A stretch of 53,873 nucleotides of DNA, from contig NZ_JAQRFI010000031.1 of the NCBI RefSeq assembly GCF_028598805.1, positions 1 through 53,873 of the forward strand. Direction: 5' to 3'. The stretch is from Xenorhabdus yunnanensis. Lineage in GTDB: Bacteria > Pseudomonadota > Gammaproteobacteria > Enterobacterales > Enterobacteriaceae. Shown here one piece after another: positions 26,519 through 36,991 of this stretch; the stretch's first letter is position 1; the number at the start of each line of letters is the position of its first letter. The notes under the pieces were generated by a model. The model had not been told where the DNA came from. It worked only from the letters and a program-made list of their open reading frames with translations, and did no database searches. Both the position numbers and the translations under genes were made by a program.

Positions 26519-26569
26519 TCAGATAAGCACTTTAGTCAGATAAGTACTTTAGTCAGATAAGCACTTTAG
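26519..26569. repeat. 17-bp intergenic tandem triplication
   Basis: TCAGATAAGCACTTTAG is repeated three times in direct tandem with a period of 17 bp and one changed base in the middle copy, just after the pckA stop codon. Function unknown. Confidence 0.9.
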
Positions 26570-26577
26570 ATAGTGCA

Positions 26578-28197
26578 CTACAGTTTAGGGCCTACTTTCA
26601 CCAATGCAGCACCCGCAGCGGTATCGGTATATTTATCGAAGTTATCGATAAAGCGCTGTGCCAGATCTTCTGCCTTCACATCCCATTCGGATTTATCAGA
26701 ATAGGTATTGCGTGGATCCAAAATGCCCGTATCTACACCCGGCAATGTGGTCGGCACGGCCAGATCAAAAATCGGCAGTTGGATGGTATCCGCATCTTCG
26801 ATGTCACCATTGAGAATCGCATCAATAATCGCACGGGTATCCTTGATGGAAATTCGTTTGCCTGTGCCATTCCAACCCGTATTGACCAGATAGGCTTTCG
26901 CACCTGATGACTGCATACGCTTAACCAAAACTTCAGCATATTGTGTCGGATGCAGTGACAGGAATGCCGCACCGAAGCAAGCAGAGAAAGTTGGTGTGGG
27001 TTCCGTTACTCCGCGTTCAGTCCCCGCCAATTTTGCCGTGAAACCAGACAGGAAATGATATTGGGTCTGTTCTGGTGTCAAGCGGGAAACCGGAGGCAGC
27101 ACTCCGAACGCATCTGCGGTCAGGAAAATGACCTTAGTCGCGTGCCCTGCTTTTGATACAGGCTTAACGATGTTTTCAATGTGGTAAATCGGATAAGAAA
27201 CACGGGTATTTTCTGTTTTGGAGCCATCATTGAAATCAACCGTACCATCCGCCAGCACAGTGACATTCTCCAGCAAGGCATCACGGCGAATGGCGTGATA
27301 AATATCCGGCTCAGCCTCTTTGGACAGATTGATGGTTTTCGCGTAGCAGCCACCTTCAAAGTTGAACACGCCATCATCATCCCAGCCATGTTCATCATCA
27401 CCGATCAACTTACGTTTCGGATCAGTGGAAAGAGTGGTTTTCCCCGTCCCGGAAAGACCGAAGAAAATAGCAACATCACCTTTCTCGCCCACGTTGGCGG
27501 AACAGTGCATGGAAGCAATACCTTTCAGTGGCAACAGGTAGTTCATCATTGAGAACATCCCTTTTTTCATTTCACCACCGTACCAAGTACCACCAATCAA
27601 CTGCATGCGCTCTGTCAGGTTAAAAGCAACAAAGTTTTCAGAGTTCAGCCCCTGCTCTTTCCATTGTGGATTCGTGCATTTAGCTCCGTTCATCACAATA
27701 AAATCAGGTGTGAAGCCAACCAATTCTTCTTCTGAGGGGCGGATAAACATATTTTTCACAAAATGTGCCTGCCACGCCACTTCAGTGATAAAACGTACTT
27801 TCAGACGCGTATCCGCATTGGCTCCGCAGAAAGCATCAACCACAAACAAACGTTTGCCTGAAAGCTGCTGAGTAACCAAATCTTTAAGATGAGACCAAGT
27901 TTCCTGACCGAGCGGTTTGTTATCGTTCTTTCCTTTACCTTGATCAGCCCACCAAACGGTATTGCGGGTAACATCATCACGGACAATGTATTTATCTTTC
28001 GGGGAACGCCCGGTGAAAATACCTGTATCCACCGCGACAGCACCGAGGTTAGTTAATGTGCCGCACTCATACCCTTGTAGTGAGGACTTCGTTTCTTCAG
28101 AGAATAACAATTCATAACTTGGGTTATAAACAATTTCACTAACACCACTAATACCATAAACCGCAAGTTCCTGCTCAGTAATGCCTGTAACGCTCAT
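26578..28197 (-). CDS. pckA: phosphoenolpyruvate carboxykinase (ATP)
   Basis: The 539-aa protein has the kinase loop [16 protein letters not shown], the PCK signature [20 protein letters not shown] nearby, [15 protein letters not shown] and [10 protein letters not shown]. It converts oxaloacetate and ATP to phosphoenolpyruvate in gluconeogenesis. TTGCTCC on the plus strand before the ATG gives GGAGCAA as ribosome-binding site. The pckA-hslO-hslR-igaA order is the Enterobacterales one. Confidence 0.97.
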   Translation of the reverse strand: MSVTGITEQELAVYGISGVSEIVYNPSYELLFSEETKSSLQGYECGTLTNLGAVAVDTGIFTGRSPKDKYIVRDDVTRNTVWWADQGKGKNDNKPLGQETWSHLKDLVTQQLSGKRLFVVDAFCGANADTRLKVRFITEVAWQAHFVKNMFIRPSEEELVGFTPDFIVMNGAKCTNPQWKEQGLNSENFVAFNLTERMQLIGGTWYGGEMKKGMFSMMNYLLPLKGIASMHCSANVGEKGDVAIFFGLSGTGKTTLSTDPKRKLIGDDEHGWDDDGVFNFEGGCYAKTINLSKEAEPDIYHAIRRDALLENVTVLADGTVDFNDGSKTENTRVSYPIYHIENIVKPVSKAGHATKVIFLTADAFGVLPPVSRLTPEQTQYHFLSGFTAKLAGTERGVTEPTPTFSACFGAAFLSLHPTQYAEVLVKRMQSSGAKAYLVNTGWNGTGKRISIKDTRAIIDAILNGDIEDADTIQLPIFDLAVPTTLPGVDTGILDPRNTYSDKSEWDVKAEDLAQRFIDNFDKYTDTAAGAALVKVGPKL

Positions 28198-28350
28198 TTG
28201 TTGCTCCTGGTCAGTTATACTTTATCTCTGCGGGGGATAATAAATAATTATGACTAATTAACAGCGATTATTATCAAAAAATTGAAATCACATTATTTTT
28301 TTTAAGTTTATATGAGACACAGGGCACGAAATGGGAGAATAATTCATAAT

Positions 28351-28373
28351 AAAAAGGGCGTATGTAACGCCCC
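28351..28373 (-). terminator. terminator downstream of hslO
   Basis: On the minus strand GGGCGT and ACGCCC form a stem followed by TTTTTATT, about 60 bp after the hslO stop. Confidence 0.8.
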
Positions 28374-28436
28374 TAAAAATCCGTTACTTATATAATCGGT
28401 GTCAATACAGCAGCAATATAATCAGTGTAATTGCTC

Positions 28437-29330
28437 TTATTTCACTGTCTTTATTTCGCTGATATCTTTCTCGCCGAAAATATCTTTCTCTTCAAAAATA
28501 TCTTTCTCTTCAAAAAAATAGTGCGTGCCACAGAATTCACATTCCATGTCGATTTTGCCATCTTTATGCAAAATTTCCTGAAGATCGGCTTCTGGTAACG
28601 TCACCAAAGAATCAGCACAACGTTGGCGGGAGCAGGTGCAACGGAATTCTACCTGCTGAGGTTCATATAGCGTAACATCTTCTTCATGATAAAGGCGATA
28701 CAAAACCTCTTTCACATCCAGCGTAAACAGCTCTTCTCCCTTAATAGTTGCAGTCAGTTGCACCAAGTGGTCAAGCGTGTCTTCACTGTTTTCTTGCGCC
28801 CCCGGCAGGATCTGCAATAACATGCCGCCCGCGGCCATTTTTCCATCCTGCATCCCAGTACGGATAAACAGGCGAGTTGGCAACTGCTCTGACTGTTTGA
28901 AATACGCATCCAGACACTCCGCCAACGTATCACCTTCCAGTGCCACAACCCCCTGATAACGCTCACCTTCTGTTGGTGTCACAGTGATGACCATATAGCC
29001 ATTGCCGAGCATATCGCGCAGGCTACTTGCCGCATTTACTTCACCATCAATGCGAGCTGTACCACGCATCTGTTGCAGGTTGTTGCCATTAATCACTGCC
29101 AGTTTAACCGGCCCATCACCCTGAATTTGTATCGTGATGTCCCCATTAAATTTCAGTGTGGCTGTCAACAGACTGGTTGCGACCAACAATTCACCCAATA
29201 GCTGCTGTACGGGTTGAGGAAAATGATGATTCTCCAGCATCCGTTGGTAAGTTTCACTAACGGAAACGAGTTCACCCCTGACAGAATGGCTTTCAAATAA
29301 AAAGCGGTGTAATTGGTCATGCTTGGTCAT
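28437..29330 (-). CDS. hslO: redox-regulated chaperone Hsp33
   Basis: The 297-aa protein aligns along its length with E. coli HslO. The redox zinc centre is formed by C231, C233, C264 and C267 (CTCSRQRC and CEFC). On oxidation and unfolding it becomes an ATP-independent holdase. Its C-terminus is unusual: after YFF come three tandem six-residue units ([18 protein letters not shown]) where E. coli has one such segment, made by an 18-bp DNA repeat. It lies downstream of hslR in the same direction, 41 bp away. Confidence 0.97.
   Translation of the reverse strand: MTKHDQLHRFLFESHSVRGELVSVSETYQRMLENHHFPQPVQQLLGELLVATSLLTATLKFNGDITIQIQGDGPVKLAVINGNNLQQMRGTARIDGEVNAASSLRDMLGNGYMVITVTPTEGERYQGVVALEGDTLAECLDAYFKQSEQLPTRLFIRTGMQDGKMAAGGMLLQILPGAQENSEDTLDHLVQLTATIKGEELFTLDVKEVLYRLYHEEDVTLYEPQQVEFRCTCSRQRCADSLVTLPEADLQEILHKDGKIDMECEFCGTHYFFEEKDIFEEKDIFGEKDISEIKTVK
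28461..28514 (-). repeat. 18-bp in-frame tandem triplication in hslO
   Basis: Three 18-bp units based on AATATCTTTCTCTTCAAA (plus strand) encode the repeated EKDI(F/S) segment at residues 273-290 of Hsp33. The two leftmost differ at a few bases; the other two are identical. Confidence 0.9.
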
Positions 29331-29371
29331 AAATCTCTCTCACTCCACTGAGACGGTTATACTCTTTCTCT

Positions 29372-29794
29372 TTATTGAGTATTTTCCGACTCATTTAATT
29401 TTGTGTTCTTGAATTTTATTAGTGTACGCCGTTCTTTTTTATCTGGACGGCGATCGGGGTGCGGCATCGTGAGCGCATTCATTTTACGAGCCAATGCCAC
29501 TTTTTCCCGATTGGTAATACTTTCTGCCGTTTCCTGATAAAGTTGCTGGGCTTCGGTAGCACTACGCCTGTGACTGCTCAATGCCAAGACGGTCACCGTT
29601 TTTTCATCATTTCCCTGACGCAGTTTGATCTTTGCATTCAACTCAACCAGTTTACTCGGCTTACTCCTCTGCCCATTATAATGAACTTTTCCCCCTTCAA
29701 TCATTTCACGCGCGATGGAACGGGTTTTATAAAAACGGGCAGCCCACAGCCATTTATCAAGGCGAACAGCCTGATCGGTATCTGAATTCTGCAT
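29372..29794 (-). CDS. hslR: heat-shock protein 15, ribosome-associated
   Basis: I chose the ATG at 29794 (140 aa) because GGGAG lies 8 bp ahead; an upstream ATG at 29824 has no ribosome-binding site. The S4 RNA-binding domain is VRLDKWLWAARFYKTRSIAR and GGKVHYNGQRSKPSKLV. The basic tail NALTMPHPDRRPDKKERR is as in E. coli Hsp15 (133 aa). It binds free 50S subunits that carry a nascent chain and helps recycle them. Confidence 0.95.
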   Translation of the reverse strand: MQNSDTDQAVRLDKWLWAARFYKTRSIAREMIEGGKVHYNGQRSKPSKLVELNAKIKLRQGNDEKTVTVLALSSHRRSATEAQQLYQETAESITNREKVALARKMNALTMPHPDRRPDKKERRTLIKFKNTKLNESENTQ

Positions 29795-29875
29795 GGATGT
29801 TTCTCCCAATGATCTAATCCACATGCCTAATCGGCGCTGGCAAAAAACGAGCTGAGGGTAACACAGCCCATCGTG

Positions 29876-31993
29876 TCATCGCCAATCCATCGGCGTCGGA
29901 GGTAAGTTGAAACAGTTATCATAGTATTGAGTGATATGCTGAAGACGCCGTCGGTTCTTCTTCTTTTTCTTGATAATCAATATGGTGTTGATGACCAATG
30001 TCGACAACAATGTTGCCAGCAACAGACAACTTCCCAGATAACGAATGAAAGACGGGGAATCCGGTTCAGGGTGCAACATGATATGACGAGTCCCATTGGG
30101 ATCGACTGATAATCCTGTCACAATCCCCTCTGTTTGAAATGATGTTCTCATCAACATCTCTAAGATATCACTCAATTCGTACCACTGATCTAAAGCTGAG
30201 AAGTCGAATATATAGTTTGTCCGCGACGGATATTCAACGAATACTTTACTTTCATCACTACGCAGCAAAACGCCCCCCGGAGATGGACTGTTTATAAGAG
30301 CAACCACCTTATTAATCTCCTGAAGGATAAATGACTTAGTCGTGTCATGAACCAGCTTTTCCAACGCATCAGCACTGATAGAACGCAACAACACGTTGGT
30401 TCCATCCAACGTTCCTGTTTCAGCATCTTTCAACAATTCATCCCAACTTTTGGCATTTCCCAAATTGGTCAGCGCATTTTTCAAACGATCACAATCAGGA
30501 TCATGAGCAAAGTAGTCGCACATTTTATGCGTATTCGAGATGATTTCTGAAAAATTGTCGAGCAGGATCATGCCTGATTTAGTAATAGCTTGATTCAGTT
30601 CAGGATTAACCTTCCGGTTACGTTCATTTGGATGCAACTGCTCATCGACCACTTTTATCAATGCTGAGATATATTCAATAACTTCGGATTCCACTATCGG
30701 CAGTGGAATTTCACTATTCAAATAAATACCAGAACAATCAAATGGCGCGAATATTGTCATATCAAATTGGTGCAGAACCCTGGGCGGAGAATAACACATC
30801 CCAACCCCTTTGACCTTCAACACATCCCCTTTCTTCAACGGCATATTTTGTAGCTCATTGAAGTTGGTAATAACCTTGGTATTGCTGCCATATAACCAAG
30901 CCAAACTAAACCGCATGGATAAACTCACCGGCTGGAAAAAGTAAAGCACAAGCATGGCAATTATAGAGAAAGCCACCAGAATAAAGTTCTTACTGTAACG
31001 CTGATAAGGATAGTGCTTCTCTTCTTCATGCAAAGAGAGATAACGCCCCTGCCGCACAACATGGCAGTTGGTATACATGTCGATATCTGTATTCTGATCA
31101 AGATCATGGGAAATATAAGGCTCCCAATGTTCGGGGTATATCAGATCAATACCGCCCAAAGAGATATTTTTTCTTTGCTTCTGCTCAAATTCGCTGAATA
31201 CCCCCCATCGCTTCGGAATACCACTAAAGCAATGGATATCTGCTAGTTTTCGGCCAGAGGGTAATCGAAAATACGACCAGAAGCTCCCCAGAATGAACAG
31301 GAAAGCCACCAACATTAACCACGGAAGCATTGGGATGGGCACGAAAAGAGCCACAAACCATAGTGATAAACCAACACATACCAAAGTGCTTCCCTGAATG
31401 CCTGTTGGTTTTCGCAAACGATGTTCTTCTAATGTCTCTTTGCGGGCATACAGTAAATTAGCATTCGAATTGCCATTTTTTTGAATGGAGGCATGCTCGG
31501 TTTTTGCCGCTGCTCGCGTGATGGATATATCTTTCTGATAATCTTTCAGAGAGTGATCATTAACAGCGATGACAAGCGGCATTGATGTCGTTTGTACAAT
31601 CTCAATCGTATTCTGTTGCTTGATGAATAACTCAAGCCATACAGGCAAATGTATTTCCATTTCATCAATATAATAGCGCCAATGGTGTACCCCATCCGTT
31701 GCGGCAGAAAACCGGGTGACAGGATGAGTGATGGTATAAACATTATTATATTTAATGGGTAGCACCGGATAATCAGCTCTATCCCTGCTACCCGTCTTCA
31801 TCAGGAGACGGGCACTTCGCACATAAGATTCGATAGCTTGATATTCATCGGTATTCAGCTTACGACTGGTTGTTTTGGCGATTAACTGTAAATAACGCGC
31901 GTTATCAAGCCGCCTCCATCTGAAAGTCAGGAAGGAAGCCATTATAATCAGACTAATGATAAAAATAGCCAATATAATGACCAATGAGTTCAT
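29876..31993 (-). CDS. igaA: intracellular growth attenuator IgaA (YrfF), Rcs inhibitor
   Basis: The 705-aa membrane protein has an N-terminal anchor (about 3-23), two helices near 205-240, another near 340-355 and a C-terminal one near 655-675, with large loops between, as in IgaA/YrfF (about 710 aa). IgaA restrains the Rcs phosphorelay in the inner membrane and is essential in Salmonella and E. coli. GGAG lies before the ATG. The yrfG gene usually found between igaA and hslR is absent; only about 80 bp separate them. Confidence 0.93.
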   Translation of the reverse strand: MNSLVIILAIFIISLIIMASFLTFRWRRLDNARYLQLIAKTTSRKLNTDEYQAIESYVRSARLLMKTGSRDRADYPVLPIKYNNVYTITHPVTRFSAATDGVHHWRYYIDEMEIHLPVWLELFIKQQNTIEIVQTTSMPLVIAVNDHSLKDYQKDISITRAAAKTEHASIQKNGNSNANLLYARKETLEEHRLRKPTGIQGSTLVCVGLSLWFVALFVPIPMLPWLMLVAFLFILGSFWSYFRLPSGRKLADIHCFSGIPKRWGVFSEFEQKQRKNISLGGIDLIYPEHWEPYISHDLDQNTDIDMYTNCHVVRQGRYLSLHEEEKHYPYQRYSKNFILVAFSIIAMLVLYFFQPVSLSMRFSLAWLYGSNTKVITNFNELQNMPLKKGDVLKVKGVGMCYSPPRVLHQFDMTIFAPFDCSGIYLNSEIPLPIVESEVIEYISALIKVVDEQLHPNERNRKVNPELNQAITKSGMILLDNFSEIISNTHKMCDYFAHDPDCDRLKNALTNLGNAKSWDELLKDAETGTLDGTNVLLRSISADALEKLVHDTTKSFILQEINKVVALINSPSPGGVLLRSDESKVFVEYPSRTNYIFDFSALDQWYELSDILEMLMRTSFQTEGIVTGLSVDPNGTRHIMLHPEPDSPSFIRYLGSCLLLATLLSTLVINTILIIKKKKKNRRRLQHITQYYDNCFNLPPTPMDWR

Positions 31994-32349
31994 TTTTTCT
32001 CCATGCCGATAACTGCAGTACAGAGATCAGAAGAATAATGATCTCTTGAGACACATAAAATCAGGCTATTCCTATTCTTGCCTTCTATTTTTAATTTTAT
32101 TCACAAAAGGTTATATAAATTTTCTAATACCTTTCCATAAAATATGGTCTTTTTGCAAGGGTAAAATAGCAACAAAAATACATTCAAGCGATAATCGCTA
32201 TCATTTATTAACATAATCAGCCATATTAAAGCAAAGTTTGAATGCGAGTCCCATTTCATCACAACACTTAAATTAAACATTAATATTTAAGTTATTGGGC
32301 GCATTATTATTTTCAATTATCCAGTATATAACAACCATCAGGGGCAAGC
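31994..32349. promoter_or_regulatory. divergent igaA/nudE promoter region
   Basis: 356 bp without a gene. It is AT-rich and should hold promoters for both divergent genes. I see no confident operator or RNA. Confidence 0.5.
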
Positions 32350-32913
32350 ATGATTGATCTAAAAAAACCTAAGATACTGAATATAAATAACATTGCCCAC
32401 TCGCGCTTATTCAATATTCAATCGGTTGATCTTGAATTCAGCAATGGTGTAAAACGAGTTTATGAACGAATGAAACCAACAAATCGTGAAGCGGTGCTAA
32501 TTATTCCAGTTATTGGAGATGAATTAATTCTTATTCATGAATATGCTGTTGGCATTGAACAATACGAATTAGGTTTTCCAAAGGGCGCCATTGATGCTGG
32601 AGAGAGCATTTTTGACGCTGCCAATCGTGAATTGAAGGAAGAAATTGGTTTCGGGGCGAAAAAATTGGAGCTGTTAACAAAATTGACCATGGCACCATCC
32701 TATTTCTCCAGTAAGATGAATATCGTGATTGCTCATGAGCTTTATCCAGAATGTCTGAAAGGGGATGAGCCTGAACCACTGGTGCAGATTCGATGGCCAA
32801 TCTCTGACATGATGTCATTGCTGGAACATCCCGATTTCAACGAAGCCAGAAATGTCAGCGCTTTATTTTTTACCCAGCGATACTTGAAAGCAGAAAATAA
32901 TGGGAAATATTAA
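32350..32913 (+). CDS. nudE: ADP compounds hydrolase NudE
   Basis: The 187-aa protein carries a full Nudix box, GAIDAGESIFDAANRELKEE followed by IGF. Length and the N-terminal KKPKILNINNIAHSRLF match E. coli NudE (186). It hydrolyses ADP-ribose, Ap3A and NADH. Its place beside mrcA and divergent from igaA is as in E. coli. Confidence 0.95.
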   Translation: MIDLKKPKILNINNIAHSRLFNIQSVDLEFSNGVKRVYERMKPTNREAVLIIPVIGDELILIHEYAVGIEQYELGFPKGAIDAGESIFDAANRELKEEIGFGAKKLELLTKLTMAPSYFSSKMNIVIAHELYPECLKGDEPEPLVQIRWPISDMMSLLEHPDFNEARNVSALFFTQRYLKAENNGKY

Positions 32914-33376
32914 CCCATTAAACTTCTAAAAACGGGTAGGGAAAATTGATATCCCAATACCAATTTTGTACCCGTTTTAAACAAAAACATAGAGATAAAA
33001 AATAAATATTTGAATTAAAGTAATGTCTAATTTTATGAATGTAGTAATCTTAATGGCTCTCATAAGAAAATAATTTGGTTTATTAAAAATAATAAATAAA
33101 CACCTTAACTATATCTTTAAGATTAATTTTCATCATATATCTTTTATTAAAACATCTCTCTTATTAATCAGTGATATATTTATGTTAAACATGTTGAAAT
33201 AAAATCATTTTTAAAAAAATGTTATGGACTGAAAATAGGAATATTTAAAGATTCTTCGTAATTATGGTGGTAAAAAGATACCAACATTAAGGCCCTGTCA
33301 ATTTCATGACAGGGCCTTTTTATCTTTAATTGCTTTAAATTTGATAGTCGCTTTAAATTTGATTTTCAAAAATCAA
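32914..33376. terminator. gene-free spacer nudE-mrcA with terminator at 33289-33322
   Basis: Most of these 460 bp are AT-rich and empty. AAGGCCCTGTCA (33289-33300) and TGACAGGGCCTT (33307-33318) form a perfect 12-bp stem with a 6-nt loop and a T-run on the plus strand, a strong terminator far downstream of nudE, which may also stop mrcA transcripts. Confidence 0.85.
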
Positions 33377-35908
33377 TCAGAACAACTCATGGCTTTCACC
33401 ATTCTCAGTCACTGTCGTGCCCACATCCGGCACGGCATATTCTGTCGGCTGTGTGCCATCAATGAAATACTCTTTACGGGTATTACCACTACCGTCAGAT
33501 AACTTACCTGTAGCGCGATCAATCGTGACAGAAACAATACCAGTAGGCGGTTCGATCTTCTGCTCTGGAACACCCTCCAGCGCGACTTTCATGAAATCAT
33601 CCCAAATTGGTTGAGCCGTCTTCGCGCCTCCTTCGCCTTTGAAGGCCGGAGTCCGCCCCAGACTCCGACTATGTTCATCGAAACCAATCCAGGCCGTTGC
33701 CACCATACCCGGACCATAGCCAGAGAACCACGCATCTTTAGAACTGTTGGTTGTCCCTGTTTTGCCACCAATGTCACGGCGTTTTAAATCACGGGCAGCA
33801 CGCCAGCCTGTCCCCATCCAACCCGGCTCACCAAAAATATTGGTATTCAAGGCATCATGGATAAGGAACGCCAACGGTGTACTGATAACGTGTGGAGCAT
33901 ACTGTTGGTCATCCGCACTAACAATTCCCGATACACTCTCTAACTCTGGTTGAGGCGGCAAGGCTGAATTTTGCGAAACATCAGAGTGAGCCACATTCTC
34001 AATGGAATCTTCAGACAATTCGATGGAACGTGCTGTTTCACCATAGATCACCGGAATGTTTTCACATTGTGGACAAGCAATTTTAGGTTTCGCTTCAAAC
34101 AGCACTTTCCCTTCATCATTTTCAATTTTGCTGATGAAGTAGGGATCAACCAAATACCCCCCGTTTGCCATCACTCCATAGCCACGTACTAACTGCATCG
34201 GTGTAAAGGAAGGAGACCCCAGAGCCAAAGATTCTGTGCGTACAACGTTTTCCCCAGGAAAACCAAAACGCTTCAAGTAATCCGCAGCGTAATCAACTCC
34301 CATCGCACGCATGGCACGAACCATCACTACGTTTTTAGATTGTCCCAACCCCTGACGCAAGCGAACTGGCCCATCGTAAGTCGGTGGTGAGTTTTTCGGA
34401 CGCCAATCCGTCCCGGCTCCGGCATCCCAACGGCTGATAGGAGCATCATTCAACAATGAGGCCAACGTCATCCCTTTGTCCATTGCCGCGGTATACAGGA
34501 ATGGTTTGATATTGGAACCTACCTGACGCAGCGATTGTGTCACACGGTTAAATTTACTCAGTTCAAAATCAAATCCACCCACCAACGCTTCTACCGCACC
34601 ATTCATCGGGTTGATGGAAACCAGAGCCGCGTTAACTGCGGGGAGTTGAGCCAACCACCAAGCGTCATTGACTTTTCTGACCCAAATTTGTTCACCGGCT
34701 TGAATGACTTCATTGACACTACGTGGCACCGCTCCTTGCAGGCTATCAGTTTTGAATGGACGCGCCCAGCGAACACCCGCCATCGTCAACTCAACTTTAC
34801 TACCGTCCACCAGCATAGCCTGCGCCTGATTGGCATTGGATTTCATCACAACTGCCGGCAACAGGGGACCATATTTGGGCAAGGTTTTCAGCTTATCGAT
34901 AACCTGTGTTTGGCTCCATTCCGGCTGTTTGGCTTTCCATAACACTTCCTGAGGGCCGCGGTAACCATGACGAACATCATAGTCAATCACATTGGCACGA
35001 ACAGCATCAACAGCCGCCAACTGAGATTTGCGCGTGATGGTGGTATAAACCTTATAACCATCGGTATAGGCATTTTCACCATAACGATTAATCATTTCCT
35101 GACGAGCCATTTCGGTTAAATAAGGCGCAGAGAAAACAATCTGTGGAGCATGATAACGGGCAACCAACTTCTCTTCTCTGGCTTCATCATACTGACGCCG
35201 AGTGATATATCCCTCTTCCAGCATCCGCCCCAGAACTATATTGCGGCGACTGACCGCTCGATCATAGGAATAAAGCGGGTTAAACGTTGAAGGCGCTTTC
35301 GGCAATCCGGCAATCATCGCCATCTCACTCAATGTCAGCTGATTGACGCTCTTGCCAAAATAGACATGGGCCGCAGCACCAACGCCATAAGCACGATAAC
35401 CGAGGTAGATTTTGTTGAGGTATAACTCAAGGATGTCATCCTTAGTTAGCAATTGTTCTATCTTAATCGCCAGAAATGCTTCTTTCCCTTTACGTATCAA
35501 TGTCTTTTCTCGACTGAGAAAAAAGTTTCTCGCAAGCTGCTGAGTAATGGTACTCGCCCCCTGAGAAGCATGACCAGAAGTCATTACCACCGAAACAGCA
35601 CGAATAACCCCGATGGGATCAATACCATGGTGTTCATAAAAACGGCTATCTTCTGTGGCAATAAAAGCTTTCACCATTAGGGGCGGAATTTCTGACAAGG
35701 TAAGAGGCAAACGACGCTTTTCACCATATTGGGCTATTAATTCGTCATCAGCACTGAACACCTGCATCGGTGTTTGTAGTCGGACATCCTTTAAAGTCGC
35801 AACATCTGGAAGCTGTGGCTCGATATATTTGTACAAACCAAAAATCGAGGCGGTTCCCAATAAAATGCAAACAACTATAAGGATCAAAAAATACTTTATG
35901 AACTTCAC
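33377..35908 (-). CDS. mrcA: penicillin-binding protein 1A
   Basis: The 843-aa class A PBP has an N-terminal membrane helix (about 5-27), the GT51 glycosyltransferase domain (ATEDSRFYEHHGIDPIG, QGASTITQQLARNF, KAPSTFNPL) and a transpeptidase domain (QVGSNIKPFLY with the catalytic serine, QSKNVVM as the SxN motif, GGKTGTTN). It polymerises and crosslinks peptidoglycan in the periplasm. It is divergent from hofM, as in E. coli. Confidence 0.97.
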   Translation of the reverse strand: MKFIKYFLILIVVCILLGTASIFGLYKYIEPQLPDVATLKDVRLQTPMQVFSADDELIAQYGEKRRLPLTLSEIPPLMVKAFIATEDSRFYEHHGIDPIGVIRAVSVVMTSGHASQGASTITQQLARNFFLSREKTLIRKGKEAFLAIKIEQLLTKDDILELYLNKIYLGYRAYGVGAAAHVYFGKSVNQLTLSEMAMIAGLPKAPSTFNPLYSYDRAVSRRNIVLGRMLEEGYITRRQYDEAREEKLVARYHAPQIVFSAPYLTEMARQEMINRYGENAYTDGYKVYTTITRKSQLAAVDAVRANVIDYDVRHGYRGPQEVLWKAKQPEWSQTQVIDKLKTLPKYGPLLPAVVMKSNANQAQAMLVDGSKVELTMAGVRWARPFKTDSLQGAVPRSVNEVIQAGEQIWVRKVNDAWWLAQLPAVNAALVSINPMNGAVEALVGGFDFELSKFNRVTQSLRQVGSNIKPFLYTAAMDKGMTLASLLNDAPISRWDAGAGTDWRPKNSPPTYDGPVRLRQGLGQSKNVVMVRAMRAMGVDYAADYLKRFGFPGENVVRTESLALGSPSFTPMQLVRGYGVMANGGYLVDPYFISKIENDEGKVLFEAKPKIACPQCENIPVIYGETARSIELSEDSIENVAHSDVSQNSALPPQPELESVSGIVSADDQQYAPHVISTPLAFLIHDALNTNIFGEPGWMGTGWRAARDLKRRDIGGKTGTTNSSKDAWFSGYGPGMVATAWIGFDEHSRSLGRTPAFKGEGGAKTAQPIWDDFMKVALEGVPEQKIEPPTGIVSVTIDRATGKLSDGSGNTRKEYFIDGTQPTEYAVPDVGTTVTENGESHELF

Positions 35909-36121
35909 CTGAGATTTCTCACGCCATGTTAATCGAGCAGTTTATAAACGATCAGTACGTAGTATAAAAGGCTTAGTGTAAAGGGATTAGTATAAAGGCT
36001 ATACAACGCTATGAATATTACCTTTCACCAATACCACTTTCATAAATAGCAGCTTTTCATTAGGTTTTTGTTAACCTTAGGTTCGTTGATAGTAGTAGAT
36101 AGTAGATAAGGAGATCTCTAT

Positions 36122-36991
36122 ATGTATCCACCTAAATGGTATATCGGACTGGATATCCAAGATCATTACATCCGCGCCCTTGCCGCCATTAAACGCCGTG
36201 ACGGCTGGCAACTTCGACATTGCTGGCAATATCACCTATCCAGCGAAATCATTTCAGGAGGGCGGCTACAAGATCCTGAAAAATTACTTCATATTTTAAT
36301 GCAATGGCGAAAAATATTACCTAAAAATCTTAGTGTAAGATTAGCACTCCCTGTTCAGCAAACTTTGCAGCGACAGATAACCTTGCCTAACCATACTGCC
36401 TTGCAGGAGCCGGAACTCGGCTGGTTTGTACATGCCAATGCCGAAAAACAATTTCCTGTCAGTGACCTAGCGTTGGATTATCGTGTTCATGGTCAGCAGA
36501 TTTGCATCAGCGCAACCCGTCAAAAAGATCTCAATCTCTGGCTGAATCTGTTCGCAGAGCTCAATTTATCCCTTGATACCATTGATATTGCACCCTGCGC
36601 ATTGCGTTATATAGCCAAACTTGCGGGAGTGCCTGATGACAGTTGGTTGATACACAAACGCATGATGGACTGGCTATGGGTTGCCCCTGCCAACCAACCT
36701 TTCAGCTATGGATTAGTGGCTTCACCATCAAATTCCCATCTGATTCAGATTATCAATCAGCTCCCCATGACTCAAGAAACTGAAAGTTATGTAATTTATT
36801 ATAGTGATGAAGAGCAAACAACATCAGGAAAAACGGCGTCAACAATATCAACACCGACATCAACATCAATAAAATCAGCCAATATTTGGCAACTCTTGAT
36901 GGCATTCCGTCATTATCATCCTCCGTTACCAGAAAAAATGAATGTGTTCATTATTGCCGCAGGTTTAGCGCTCAGGCCGAGTGATCAGTAA
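36122..36991 (+). CDS. hofM: PilM-like DNA-uptake/pilus assembly protein HofM
   Basis: The 289-aa protein starts KWYIGLDIQDHYIRAL, the actin-like start of PilM/HofM, and continues WFVHANAEKQFPVSDLALDY. It is first in hofM-N-O-Q and overlaps hofN by one base at its stop. In E. coli these genes are needed to use DNA as a nutrient. GGAG before the ATG supports the start. Confidence 0.88.
   Translation: MYPPKWYIGLDIQDHYIRALAAIKRRDGWQLRHCWQYHLSSEIISGGRLQDPEKLLHILMQWRKILPKNLSVRLALPVQQTLQRQITLPNHTALQEPELGWFVHANAEKQFPVSDLALDYRVHGQQICISATRQKDLNLWLNLFAELNLSLDTIDIAPCALRYIAKLAGVPDDSWLIHKRMMDWLWVAPANQPFSYGLVASPSNSHLIQIINQLPMTQETESYVIYYSDEEQTTSGKTASTISTPTSTSIKSANIWQLLMAFRHYHPPLPEKMNVFIIAAGLALRPSDQ

Noticed and set aside
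32180-32215. Fur-like sequence GATAATCGCTATCATT near nudE/igaA
   Set aside because: Only the outer parts match the Fur consensus, and neither gene is a known Fur target.
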